Assembly: GCA_023807065.1 (NCBI GenBank)
Contig: JAJJLU010003749.1
Location: 1 to 33,599, forward strand
Direction: 5' to 3'
Length of the DNA: 33,599 nt
Source of the DNA: Isotricha intestinalis
Taxonomy: Eukaryota > Ciliophora > Litostomatea > Vestibuliferida > Isotrichidae
The notes beneath the pieces are model-generated. The model saw only the letters and a list, made by a program, of their open reading frames with translations, did no database searches and was not told the DNA's origin. Positions 8,063 through 17,230 of this stretch are shown piece after piece. The stretch's first letter is position 1; the number at the start of each line of letters is the position of its first letter. The position numbers and the translations under genes are program-made.

Positions 8063-9166
8063 ATGTCAACGCAACCTGTAATTAACAAAATTAAAAATAT
8101 ACAAAATGAGGCAATTAAAATGAATAAATATGATTATGATAGAATAATGAAAGATTATGATATAGCAATGAGACTGAAAAAAATGAAACAAAAAACAGAA
8201 AAAGATTTAAAAGAAAAACATAAGTTAGAACAAGAAAAATTGAAGCAAATGGAAGAAATAAGAGAACAACTTCTTTCAGCAAAAATAAAAAAAGTAAATA
8301 ATAAAAGATTACACAGAGAAAAAATATTATCTTCAAGAAAAGATAATTTAATAAAATCTTCGAATTTTCCAAAAATTAATCCTTATCAATCAAATATTGA
8401 TAAAATGAAAGAAGAAGAAGAAAATTATTGTATAATGTTAAATGAACACATATTAGATAAATATGAAGTTCATGAGAATAATTATAATAATTATAAAAGA
8501 GAAAAGAAATTTAAATACTTTAATACTGAAAAAGAATATGAAAAAAGGGCTCAAAAATATAAGAGAAGAGTAGAATTAATGGATATTAAAAAATTAAATG
8601 AATTTAACAAACAACAAATTGAAAATTCATTTTCAATTAAAGAAAGATTTGATAGATATAGGAATCCAAAAATAAGAAAATTAAAAGAAAGAAATAAAAA
8701 AATGTTAGAAGATTTAAAAGAAAAGCAATATGAAATAGAACAACAAGATGAAAAAAGGAAAAAAGAAATTTTAAAGAAATTAAATCATGTGAATAGATTA
8801 AATACAGATGATTATAAAACTCTTGATTTTGTTCATAGAAAAAATTTAGCAAATTTACAAAAACAAAATTTAGAAAGAGTAAATTCTGAAAGAAAAGAAA
8901 AATACGATTGGTATATTTTAAAACAAAATGATGCTTTTAGATGGGCTACAGATGAAGCTAAAGAAGATAACAGAATTAAAAAATTATCTCAACAACAAAG
9001 TATTATTACTCAACAAGAATTAGACAAAAAATTTGAAGAATTTAATAGAATTATAAAAGATTTAGAAGATAAAAGTATTTTGAAAAAAGATAATAAAGAA
9101 AGAATGAAAATGTTTTATCAAAAACAAAAAGAATTAAAAGAAATGAAGGAAAAGGAAAACCAATAA
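8063..9166 (+). CDS. coiled-coil protein of unknown function
   Basis: 367 residues, dominated by Lys, Glu, Gln and Asn, with nearly continuous heptad-like helix over about 20-110 and 135-365. There is a Pro-containing break around NFPKINPYQS (about 102-111). Seen motifs: repeated KEK/KEL heptads, ERFDRYRNPKIRKLKERNKK, and an island near RWATDEAKEDNRIKK towards the end. No signal peptide or membrane segment. The start is the first ATG after an A-rich leader and is divergent from the N/K-rich gene. It looks like a basal body, axonemal or other cytoskeletal rod protein, and the neighbouring LRRC49-like and CFAP206 genes would fit, but I recognise no specific family. Confidence 0.65.
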   Translation: MSTQPVINKIKNIQNEAIKMNKYDYDRIMKDYDIAMRLKKMKQKTEKDLKEKHKLEQEKLKQMEEIREQLLSAKIKKVNNKRLHREKILSSRKDNLIKSSNFPKINPYQSNIDKMKEEEENYCIMLNEHILDKYEVHENNYNNYKREKKFKYFNTEKEYEKRAQKYKRRVELMDIKKLNEFNKQQIENSFSIKERFDRYRNPKIRKLKERNKKMLEDLKEKQYEIEQQDEKRKKEILKKLNHVNRLNTDDYKTLDFVHRKNLANLQKQNLERVNSERKEKYDWYILKQNDAFRWATDEAKEDNRIKKLSQQQSIITQQELDKKFEEFNRIIKDLEDKSILKKDNKERMKMFYQKQKELKEMKEKENQ

Positions 9167-9458
9167 AAAAGGTATAATCTTATATTAAAAGATTCAATAG
9201 TTAAATAAATATATAAATGAAATTATTATCTCAAAACAAAAAATATTTTAATTAATAAATAAACTGAAAAAAAATGAAATAAAACTTTAATTCATAAAAA
9301 TTTGAAAAATGAGAATATTATATTCTTCTAATATTTATAAAATTATTGATGATTTTTTTGATAAAAAAGTTTAAAGAAATAGCAATAAAATTTAATTTAT
9401 TTAAATTTTTATACAAAAAAATATATCAAAAATAATAATCAATAAATTACTAAAATTT

Positions 9459-11348
9459 TTATGACTCTAATATATCTTCAAGTATATTTGATAAGTTTTG
9501 TTTTACAAAATTTAAAAATTTGATATTTTTCATATATTGTTTTGAGTCATAATTATTTTTTATAATTGATTTGGATTCTCTTAAATTATTTTTTTTTTTA
9601 AGTTTTAAATTTTCATTCTCTGAAATGCATCTATCAAAATCTTCGAAAATTTTTTTACTCATTATAATATCTTTTTCAGATATTCCATAATAATTAAAAT
9701 ATTTAATATTTTGAAATCTATATACTAAAAAATATTTTAATAATTCACTATCACATATTTCATTATTTATTATAGAAATATATTCTATTCCTTTTATATT
9801 TTCTAATTTGATTAATTGATAATAATTATTTAAATTATTTTTTCCTAAAATAAGAGATTTTAAATGAGAAAATTTGTTTAAATTTTCAATATTAATTTTA
9901 TTTGCAATTAAATCATAATTTAAAAAGAAAATTTGAATAGTATGAATATTATGATGAAATTCATTATATCCCAAAACTTCAATAGCATTTCCAAAAATAT
10001 TTAATTGTTTATCTTTTTCTAACTCAGCATGACATAATGACATTTTAGTTTCTTTTAATTTTTTAATCGTATAACCGTTATAACCATTTTTTATTATATA
10101 TTTAAATTCTAATTCCCATTCTTTTTCAATTTTACTCAATAAAATTTTTCTATCTATTTCAGTTAAATTCATGACACAAATACTATTTCTTGTTTGTGTT
10201 CGAGTTGTTGAAATATCATCATAATTATTTTTTATATTTTTTTGTGAATTTATTGAGGATAAACTTCTAACTTTTGGAGAGGAAAAATTATTATTATTTG
10301 AATTTAAAGATTTTGAATTAATAATATTAATATTTGAATTTATATTTTGTGAATTATTATTATTACTATATTTATTTTCTTTTGTTTCATTACTATAATT
10401 TTTAAATTGACGAAATAAAGTTGGATTTTTAAATTTTAACGGAAGAATACTTAATTTTTTATATGCATCTTTTTGACAAATTACAGGATTTTCTTCAATA
10501 AATAATTCTCCTAATTTTCTTAATTTTTTAAATTCTAAAATAAATTCTACTTTATTTATCATATTTTTTGCTATATTCATTCTTTTTAATTGATCAAAAT
10601 GATTTGTTAAATTTGGTATAGAAACAATTAAATTCTTTCTTAAATTTATTTCTTCTAAATTCCTATTATTCATTAATTCTAAAAATGAAGTCAATTGATT
10701 ATTCGCTAAATTTAATATTCTTAACTTTTTTAATGAAAACAAATTTTCTATTAGTTTAATTTTATTAGAATGTAAATCAAGGACTTCTAAATCACTTAAA
10801 AAATTTAAGTTTTTAATTTTTGAAATTTGATTTTTCCCAAGCATTAAAGCTTTTAATTTTGGAACAGATTGTAAATTTTCAATTTCAGAAATTTTATTTT
10901 CATATAAATTTAAAAATAATAAATTATTTAAAGAGATTAAATGATCAATTTTCATAATATTATTACTTTCAAGAGACAATAATTTTAAATTTTCTTCTCC
11001 TTCTAATAAAGGGATATGAGGTAAATCTTTTTTATTTAAATATAATTTTTCATAGAATTTATTTCTAATTGAAGGCTTTCTATAAATAACTAAATTTTTT
11101 GGAATTTGAGGAATTTCAACATAAAGAATATCTCCTTTTCCTTCATATCTTCTTAATAAACCATAACGTAAAAAATATAAATAACGTTCATCTTTTTCTG
11201 AATTTAATAATACTTCTATTGTTTGTTTTGGAATTTTCATTGCAAAGTATTCATATGAAACTTTATGTAATGAATTTTCATTATTTATTATTAAAATATT
11301 ATTACAACTTTGAATAACTTCATCTTTAAGTTTTGGAAGAGAAAACAT
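9459..11348 (-). CDS. LRRC49-like leucine-rich repeat protein (tubulin polyglutamylase complex)
   Basis: 629 residues. After an N-terminal region (1-105) comes a block of SDS22-type leucine-rich repeats from about 110 to 290. The entry segment resembles human LRRC49: YVEIPQIPKNLVIYRKPS and LPHIPLLEGEENLKLLSLES correspond to its NEIPNLRNPLFYRTPE and PILEGEDQLRLLNFQHN. Then follow FLNLYENKISEIENL, ALMLGKNQISKIKNL and VLDLHSNKIKLIENL. A Ser/Asn-rich linker (about 325-385) leads to a second part with further LRR-like motifs (HLKSLILGKNNLNNYYQLIKLENI). LRRC49 belongs to the TTLL1 tubulin polyglutamylase complex, which adds glutamate chains to axonemal and centriolar tubulin. It is divergent from the importin gene. 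Other SDS22-like ciliary LRR proteins are the alternative. Confidence 0.7.
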   Translation of the reverse strand: MFSLPKLKDEVIQSCNNILIINNENSLHKVSYEYFAMKIPKQTIEVLLNSEKDERYLYFLRYGLLRRYEGKGDILYVEIPQIPKNLVIYRKPSIRNKFYEKLYLNKKDLPHIPLLEGEENLKLLSLESNNIMKIDHLISLNNLLFLNLYENKISEIENLQSVPKLKALMLGKNQISKIKNLNFLSDLEVLDLHSNKIKLIENLFSLKKLRILNLANNQLTSFLELMNNRNLEEINLRKNLIVSIPNLTNHFDQLKRMNIAKNMINKVEFILEFKKLRKLGELFIEENPVICQKDAYKKLSILPLKFKNPTLFRQFKNYSNETKENKYSNNNNSQNINSNINIINSKSLNSNNNNFSSPKVRSLSSINSQKNIKNNYDDISTTRTQTRNSICVMNLTEIDRKILLSKIEKEWELEFKYIIKNGYNGYTIKKLKETKMSLCHAELEKDKQLNIFGNAIEVLGYNEFHHNIHTIQIFFLNYDLIANKINIENLNKFSHLKSLILGKNNLNNYYQLIKLENIKGIEYISIINNEICDSELLKYFLVYRFQNIKYFNYYGISEKDIIMSKKIFEDFDRCISENENLKLKKKNNLRESKSIIKNNYDSKQYMKNIKFLNFVKQNLSNILEDILES

Positions 11349-11602
11349 GTTTTAATAAAGTGATTATATATTGCTTTTTAATTTTACTTAATATTTATTA
11401 TTTTTTTAAAAAAGAATTAAAATAAAATAAAAATATTAAATAAATATAAAATAAATATCTAATCAAAAAAGAACAAATTTTAAAAAACAAATTCAAAAAA
11501 ATATTTTTTTTTATTTTTTTGATATTTTTTGCCACATATAAATACGTTTTAATTAATATAAAACCTAATATAAAATTAATTTTTTATCTTTAAATCAGGA
11601 AC

Positions 11603-14600
11603 ATGTCAATAAACTTAAACGATACAAACGCTTTATCCCAATGTGAACAAATGTTAAAAAATTTACTAGTTCCAGATGACAATATAAGAAAAAGTGCAGA
11701 AAGTCAATTGCAACAAGGACTTCAAAATAATCAATCAAAAGAAGTATTATGTTTATATTGTTCTCAAGTTTTATTAAATTCAACTGATTTAAGTGTAAAA
11801 TTATATTGTGCAATTATCATAAGAAAAATTTTCCTTGTAAATGATGATTCAAAAAATGATATTATTAAATCATTCAATTTAGATAATAAAAATGTTTTAA
11901 AAAATAATTTATTTAATGCATTAGTTAATAATGTTCAAGATAAAAATTTAAATAAAAAAATCGCAAATGCAATTGTTAATGTTTTTACTTGTTTATTAGA
12001 AAATGATGAAAAATGGGATGAATTATTAAAATATATTATTGGGAATTTTAATCTTGAATTAAGTGAAAATAATTTAAATATTATTGAATTATCTTTATAT
12101 TTATTATCAAATGTTTATGGAGTGGCAAATGACCAATTAAAAGAGGGAATTCCAGTTTTTCTAAATTGTTTTTCTATTTATTTTAAATCAAATATTCTTT
12201 CTTTAAAAGCAAAAACTGTAGAATGCATAAATGAACTTTTATGTTCAACTTCAAGTAAAAAAGAATCAAAAAAATTTAGGGAATTTATTTATTATATTTT
12301 AGAAACAACATTACAATGTTTAAAAGAGCATTCTAGTGAAAATTTAAAAATATGTTTAGATTCATTAAATGATTTATCAGAATATGAACCAAAAATTTTA
12401 AGAAAATCATTCTCAGATATTTTTATTTTAATGGGTAAAATTATTGAAGATAAAGAAATAGATGATAATTTAAGAGAAATAGCTTATGAATTATTAATAA
12501 ATTTAATAGAAAATATGCCAAAATTAATGAAAAATGATGAAGAAAAATTAAGTAATTTAATTCAAAGTTTATTTAAATATGCAATGGAAATAGATGAAGA
12601 AATTGATGATGAATGGTTAACTCCAAAAGCAACAACATTTATTAATGATGAATTTATTCCAGAACAAAAATTAGATGAAGCAACATCACTTTTAATAAGA
12701 TTATTTGATGCTTTAGATGAAAAAGTTGTTTTAAAAATAGTTTCTAATAATATAGCAGAATTAATTCAACATTCATCAGAAAAAGATTGGAAATATAAAT
12801 ATATTGCATATATCACAATTGCAGAAGTTATTTCTTATGTGAAAGAATTAAATCATATTGAAAATATTATAGAAATGATTTTAAAAGATGTTAATAATCA
12901 AAATATTAAAATTCAATATGCTGCTTTATATTGTATTGCTGAATTAGCTGATGAACATAATCCAGATTTTCAAAATGAATATCATGGAAAAGTAATTGGA
13001 AGTTTATTAAATGTTTTAAATAATTCTAATGTTTTAAGAATTAGATTACAAGTTGTCGATGCTTTAGATTGTTTTATTGAACATGTTACTGATGAAGTAG
13101 GAGCTAAATATTTACAAAATTCATTTGATATTTTATTTACTGTTTTCAATGAAGATGATACAAAATGTCCTTGTTCATTAAAAGAAGGAATTTTAAATGT
13201 TGTTCAAGAATTTATTGATGCTTCGAATGAAGAATTTAAAAAATATGCTGAAAAATGTTTTTCAATTTTACTCGAATATTTAAAAAAAATACTAAATGAT
13301 GGAACAAATAAAACTTTAATTGGAATTTTGTTAGAAACAATATCAATAATAGGTCCATTATGTCCAGAAATTTACAAAAATTATTTATTAACTTTAGTAA
13401 ATACTTTAATTAAAATTCAAGCTTCATTATCATCATATAAAGAAAATATAGGAAATTATTTATTAAGTTCATGGGAAAAAATAGTACCAAATTTATTAAT
13501 AGATAATAAAGAGAAATTATTGGAAGTAACACAATCACTTATTGAATTATTAAAAAAACCTCCAGAAATGTCAGTTTCAAACAATCCAAATTATCAAGTA
13601 AATGTACAAGAATTTTTCAAAGAAGATGAAGAAAAAAAAGAAGAAAAAGTAAAACCAAATTTACAAACATCAGAAACAGAAGAATTTACAACATTTATAG
13701 AAATTCTAAATTTAATTTTAGAAAGCGCTCCAGCAACAATAAATGCAAGTGAAGTAGAAAATTTATATCCAGTAATATTATCTTTATTAAAATATCCAAA
13801 TACTGATATTCAAGGAGAAGTTGCAAATACATTTTCAAATTCTATTAAAAGTTTAATTGCAACAAATTGTGAACAAAATGCTCTTCATAATGCAGCTAAA
13901 AAATATATTGCTGATATTGTAGAACAATTATTTAAAGAAAGTAATTTTTCTTTAATTGTTTCTTTATTAGATTCAATTAGAGAAATAATTTCAAGTGTAA
14001 AATTATTTTTAACAACTCCAGAAATAAATGATTTATCTGAAAAATTACTTAAAATATTTGATAAAGTAGAACAAAATAGAATTGATTTAAATAAACAAAA
14101 ATTGAAAACTGAAAAAGAAATTGAAAATGATAAAAAAACAGGAGATAATAAAATATTTTCAGATGATGAAGAAGATTTAGATAGTGAACAAGAAGCTATT
14201 GATGAAATTCAAAATGAAATAGAAGAATTAGAAGAAGTTCAAACTTCTTTTTCAGAATTCTTTGGAACATTATTTGATACTCATAAAAATTTAACTTTAG
14301 AAATAGTAGAAAAATTTTTAAAAGATTATTTACCAAAATATTTTAATGAACAATCTTCAACTTTTGAAAAAAAATTAGGAGTTTTAATAATAGATGATAT
14401 GGCTGAATTTCTTCAACAAGATTTAATAGGAAATATATGGAATGAAATATTAAAAACAATGATAACTTATTCAAATCATAAAGATTATGAATTAAGAAAT
14501 GCTGCAGCTTATGGTTTAGGTATTTTTGCTAAATTCACTAAAAATGATTTTAAAATGTATGAAAATGATTTATTAAATTCAATTCTTAATTCAATGACAT

Positions 14601-15046
14601 TTCCAGATGATATTCCAAAAGCTGAAATTGAAGATATGAAATTTGCAAAAGATAATGCTGTTTCTGCTTTAGGAAAAACTATTAAATATCATGGTCAAGA
14701 ATTAAATGATTTAAATAAATATTTAGATATATGGGTTAATAAATTACCTATTACTAAAGATCATACTGAAGGAAAATTAAATAATAAATTTTTAATGGAA
14801 ATTTTACAAAAAGATCCTAAAATGGTTTTAGGAGAAAATAATAAAAATTTAAGTCATATTATAGTTGTTTTAAGTAAAGCTTATAATTCTGATGATAGTG
14901 ATGATGAAACTAATAAATTAATTGAACAATTTGCTAATGGAATTCTTAATAATAATGAATTTAAAAGTGTTTTGGATAAAGTTGTGAGTGAACATAAAAA
15001 AGGTAAAACACTTAATAAAATTAAAGGTTTGTTCAAATTAAAGTAA
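11603..15046 (+). CDS. importin-5 / Kap121-type karyopherin beta
   Basis: 1,147 residues, near the 1,090-1,100 of IPO5/Kap121. The N-terminus (about 10-95) is an importin-beta N-terminal repeat with LVPDDNIRKSAESQLQQ, followed by HEAT repeats to the end. Diagnostic elements: IQYAALYCIAELADEH (about 433-448), an acidic loop (about 850-882, SDDEEDLDSEQEAIDEIQNE), NAAAYGLGIFAKF (about 965), and the C-terminal LPITKDHTEG and KMVLGENNKNLSHI, which parallel IPO5 LPLHEDKEE and PIVLGPNNTNLPKI. Known role: carries ribosomal proteins, histones and other cargo into the nucleus and releases them on RanGTP. Importin-4/Kap123 is the closest alternative. The 254-bp region shared with the LRRC49-like gene serves as a divergent promoter; a TATAAATA lies upstream but means little at this AT content. 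Confidence 0.88.
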   Translation: MSINLNDTNALSQCEQMLKNLLVPDDNIRKSAESQLQQGLQNNQSKEVLCLYCSQVLLNSTDLSVKLYCAIIIRKIFLVNDDSKNDIIKSFNLDNKNVLKNNLFNALVNNVQDKNLNKKIANAIVNVFTCLLENDEKWDELLKYIIGNFNLELSENNLNIIELSLYLLSNVYGVANDQLKEGIPVFLNCFSIYFKSNILSLKAKTVECINELLCSTSSKKESKKFREFIYYILETTLQCLKEHSSENLKICLDSLNDLSEYEPKILRKSFSDIFILMGKIIEDKEIDDNLREIAYELLINLIENMPKLMKNDEEKLSNLIQSLFKYAMEIDEEIDDEWLTPKATTFINDEFIPEQKLDEATSLLIRLFDALDEKVVLKIVSNNIAELIQHSSEKDWKYKYIAYITIAEVISYVKELNHIENIIEMILKDVNNQNIKIQYAALYCIAELADEHNPDFQNEYHGKVIGSLLNVLNNSNVLRIRLQVVDALDCFIEHVTDEVGAKYLQNSFDILFTVFNEDDTKCPCSLKEGILNVVQEFIDASNEEFKKYAEKCFSILLEYLKKILNDGTNKTLIGILLETISIIGPLCPEIYKNYLLTLVNTLIKIQASLSSYKENIGNYLLSSWEKIVPNLLIDNKEKLLEVTQSLIELLKKPPEMSVSNNPNYQVNVQEFFKEDEEKKEEKVKPNLQTSETEEFTTFIEILNLILESAPATINASEVENLYPVILSLLKYPNTDIQGEVANTFSNSIKSLIATNCEQNALHNAAKKYIADIVEQLFKESNFSLIVSLLDSIREIISSVKLFLTTPEINDLSEKLLKIFDKVEQNRIDLNKQKLKTEKEIENDKKTGDNKIFSDDEEDLDSEQEAIDEIQNEIEELEEVQTSFSEFFGTLFDTHKNLTLEIVEKFLKDYLPKYFNEQSSTFEKKLGVLIIDDMAEFLQQDLIGNIWNEILKTMITYSNHKDYELRNAAAYGLGIFAKFTKNDFKMYENDLLNSILNSMTFPDDIPKAEIEDMKFAKDNAVSALGKTIKYHGQELNDLNKYLDIWVNKLPITKDHTEGKLNNKFLMEILQKDPKMVLGENNKNLSHIIVVLSKAYNSDDSDDETNKLIEQFANGILNNNEFKSVLDKVVSEHKKGKTLNKIKGLFKLK

Positions 15047-15201
15047 CTGAAAATAAATATATTAAAGACAAATAAAAAAATATATATTTATGGTTAAAAA
15101 TATTAATTATTTATTTGAACTAAAATACATTTGTTTTTAATTTTTTGTATTTTTTTAAATACTAAATTAAAATGATTTTATTTAAAAATTAAAATAAAAG
15201 T

Positions 15202-17091
15202 TTAATACTTATTATTACTAACTCTGAATCCAACAGCATAACTTTTAGGAATACTTAAATTAGTTCCAGTATTAACAGTAGTATTAACTTCACTATCTTT
15301 AAGAGGATAAACTTGAGTTTCATTTTCTCTTCTAAAGTGACTTAAGAAAGTTTGAGAAGAAACAGTTTTTTTTTTCATAATATCTGCAAGTTGAATAGCT
15401 TTTTTCTTCAAATCCCATTCATTCCAAACATAATTAGGATCATTTTCAATATAAGGATGAATATCAGTTTGAATACCCATATCAATCAAAATTTTACTTG
15501 ATTTATATTTATAAGCAACACTTTCTTTGTCTCTAAACATATTTGCTAAGTTTCCATTTGGAAATTCTTCAGTCATATTTAATAAATTAATCAAATATGG
15601 ATTTTCTTTCACATATTCATTAACTCCTTCAATATATTTTTGAGGGTCATCTATAAATTCTTGTAAACATTGATGAGTACAAAATACCATATATTTATCA
15701 TTATATTTGGCTACTACTGTTGGTCTTCCACTTAATAATAATCCTCTTTTATTTAATAATGTTGTTATGCAAAATCCTTGATATTCTAATTTAATATTTA
15801 AATAATCTGCAGTTGAATCTTTTTTTAATAATGTTACTCCATGAGGATATGCTCCACTTTCAAAAGAAAAAATTGGCTCATCTTGTTTTTCATATATATC
15901 TAATTTATCTGTATATAATTCAAAACATTCTTCCCATTCATTAGGATCGTATTCTGTTTTTATTTGATTTTTTTCTATAAATTCTTTTAACTTTCTAAAT
16001 ACATTATCTCTTATATCTAAAATAAACACTTCTTCTTGGAATTTTGTATACATTTTTGCTAAATTTTGAAAACGTGGATATGCTTGATCTTTACTAATTA
16101 TCATTTGTTCTCCTATAATATCCATAATTGAATTTTTTTCATTTTCATAACTTAAAATTAAAGAATCTTTCATTTGAATAGAATTATGTAAATCATCAAT
16201 TAACATTGATAGATAAGTTAATATTTGTCTATAATATATAATATATTTTCTTATTTTATCTAAAACTTGAGATTCTTTATCATGAATTACACTTTCATGA
16301 TCAATATTATCATAAATTAAACTATATTTATCACAAACTGTATTTATTTGAGTATAAAAATCTTTTACTTCATATAATAAATCGTGTTTTAATTTCTTTT
16401 TTATATCTTCAATATTCATTAATCCAATTCCTCCTTGTCCTAATTCACATTTAAATAATCTTATACCCATAACTGTATTTGACAATTCATTTAATTGAGA
16501 AATTTTATCTTGAATTGATAAAGTCAAAAAAGGAGATAAACCACTCTTAGGAAAAATATTATCTAAATAAGAATAAATTTCTCTTTCTGCATTAATCCCT
16601 AAATTATTTTTATTTTTAGAATCATCATCATTAATTTCATTTAATGAGTTTAATGTATTTTGTTTTGTTTTAATCAATAAATAATTAAATATTTTTTTAT
16701 GAATTTGAAAAGTTTCTGTATCTTTTTTTGAAGAAGGAGTTGAGGTAATTTCTCTTAAAATATTATTTAATTCTGTATCAAAATACATTTTAATTTTTTC
16801 AATTTTATCTTCCTCTTGAATGTGAGATAATTCATATGTAATTTGTAATTTTAAAGTTTCAGCTATTCCATCTCCTTTTGCATTTAAAATTTCTTGAACT
16901 TTATTTATTATTTCTTGAGCTTTTTCTTTTGAAAACTTTGCATTTTCTTTAAAGTAAAAATCCTTTTTTTCTTTATCATATTGAATATTCAATAAAAAAG
17001 CAATTAATGCATCAGGAACTGGGTTATTAGCTTCTCTTGCTTTATATACTAAATAATTTAAAATTTCCTCAAAGTTGGAAATTTTGTCCAT
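15202..17091 (-). CDS. CFAP206: CFAP206, cilia- and flagella-associated protein 206
   Basis: 629 residues, against about 622 in vertebrates; co-linear over the whole length. Seen: an N-terminal helical region with PDALIAFLL (26-34); GIRLFKCELGQGGIGL (about 207-222), matching the vertebrate GIRLFNRDCGKGGEGI; the central domain with GFCITTLLNKRGLLLSGRP then KYNDKYMVFCTHQCLQEF (about 433-475), matching YRGFCAYTF, DGLLLPGNP and KYKEKYYTF; and WNEWDLKKKAIQLAD with LSHFRRENETQVYPLKD (about 554-597). Known role: assembles at the base of radial spoke 3/RS2 on the axoneme and is needed for ciliary motility. It is an unambiguous marker that this organism has motile cilia. It is divergent from the BTB gene across only 139 bp and convergent with importin-5. 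Confidence 0.95.
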   Translation of the reverse strand: MDKISNFEEILNYLVYKAREANNPVPDALIAFLLNIQYDKEKKDFYFKENAKFSKEKAQEIINKVQEILNAKGDGIAETLKLQITYELSHIQEEDKIEKIKMYFDTELNNILREITSTPSSKKDTETFQIHKKIFNYLLIKTKQNTLNSLNEINDDDSKNKNNLGINAEREIYSYLDNIFPKSGLSPFLTLSIQDKISQLNELSNTVMGIRLFKCELGQGGIGLMNIEDIKKKLKHDLLYEVKDFYTQINTVCDKYSLIYDNIDHESVIHDKESQVLDKIRKYIIYYRQILTYLSMLIDDLHNSIQMKDSLILSYENEKNSIMDIIGEQMIISKDQAYPRFQNLAKMYTKFQEEVFILDIRDNVFRKLKEFIEKNQIKTEYDPNEWEECFELYTDKLDIYEKQDEPIFSFESGAYPHGVTLLKKDSTADYLNIKLEYQGFCITTLLNKRGLLLSGRPTVVAKYNDKYMVFCTHQCLQEFIDDPQKYIEGVNEYVKENPYLINLLNMTEEFPNGNLANMFRDKESVAYKYKSSKILIDMGIQTDIHPYIENDPNYVWNEWDLKKKAIQLADIMKKKTVSSQTFLSHFRRENETQVYPLKDSEVNTTVNTGTNLSIPKSYAVGFRVSNNKY

Positions 17092-17230
17092 TTTTTTATT
17101 TTTTCAGTTATAATTTTATTAAATATTGTTTATTTTATTTTTTTTGAGTATTTATATTAAATTTTTATAAATTAGTCATTAATATAATATTCTTTAACAA
17201 AATTAATTTTTTTTTAAATTTTAAATTTAA

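Noticed and set aside
9309..9374. 21-codon frame between convergent genes
   Set aside because: Too short and without supporting context.
11536..11545. TATAAATA before the importin gene as a TATA box
   Set aside because: Such strings are frequent by chance in this composition.
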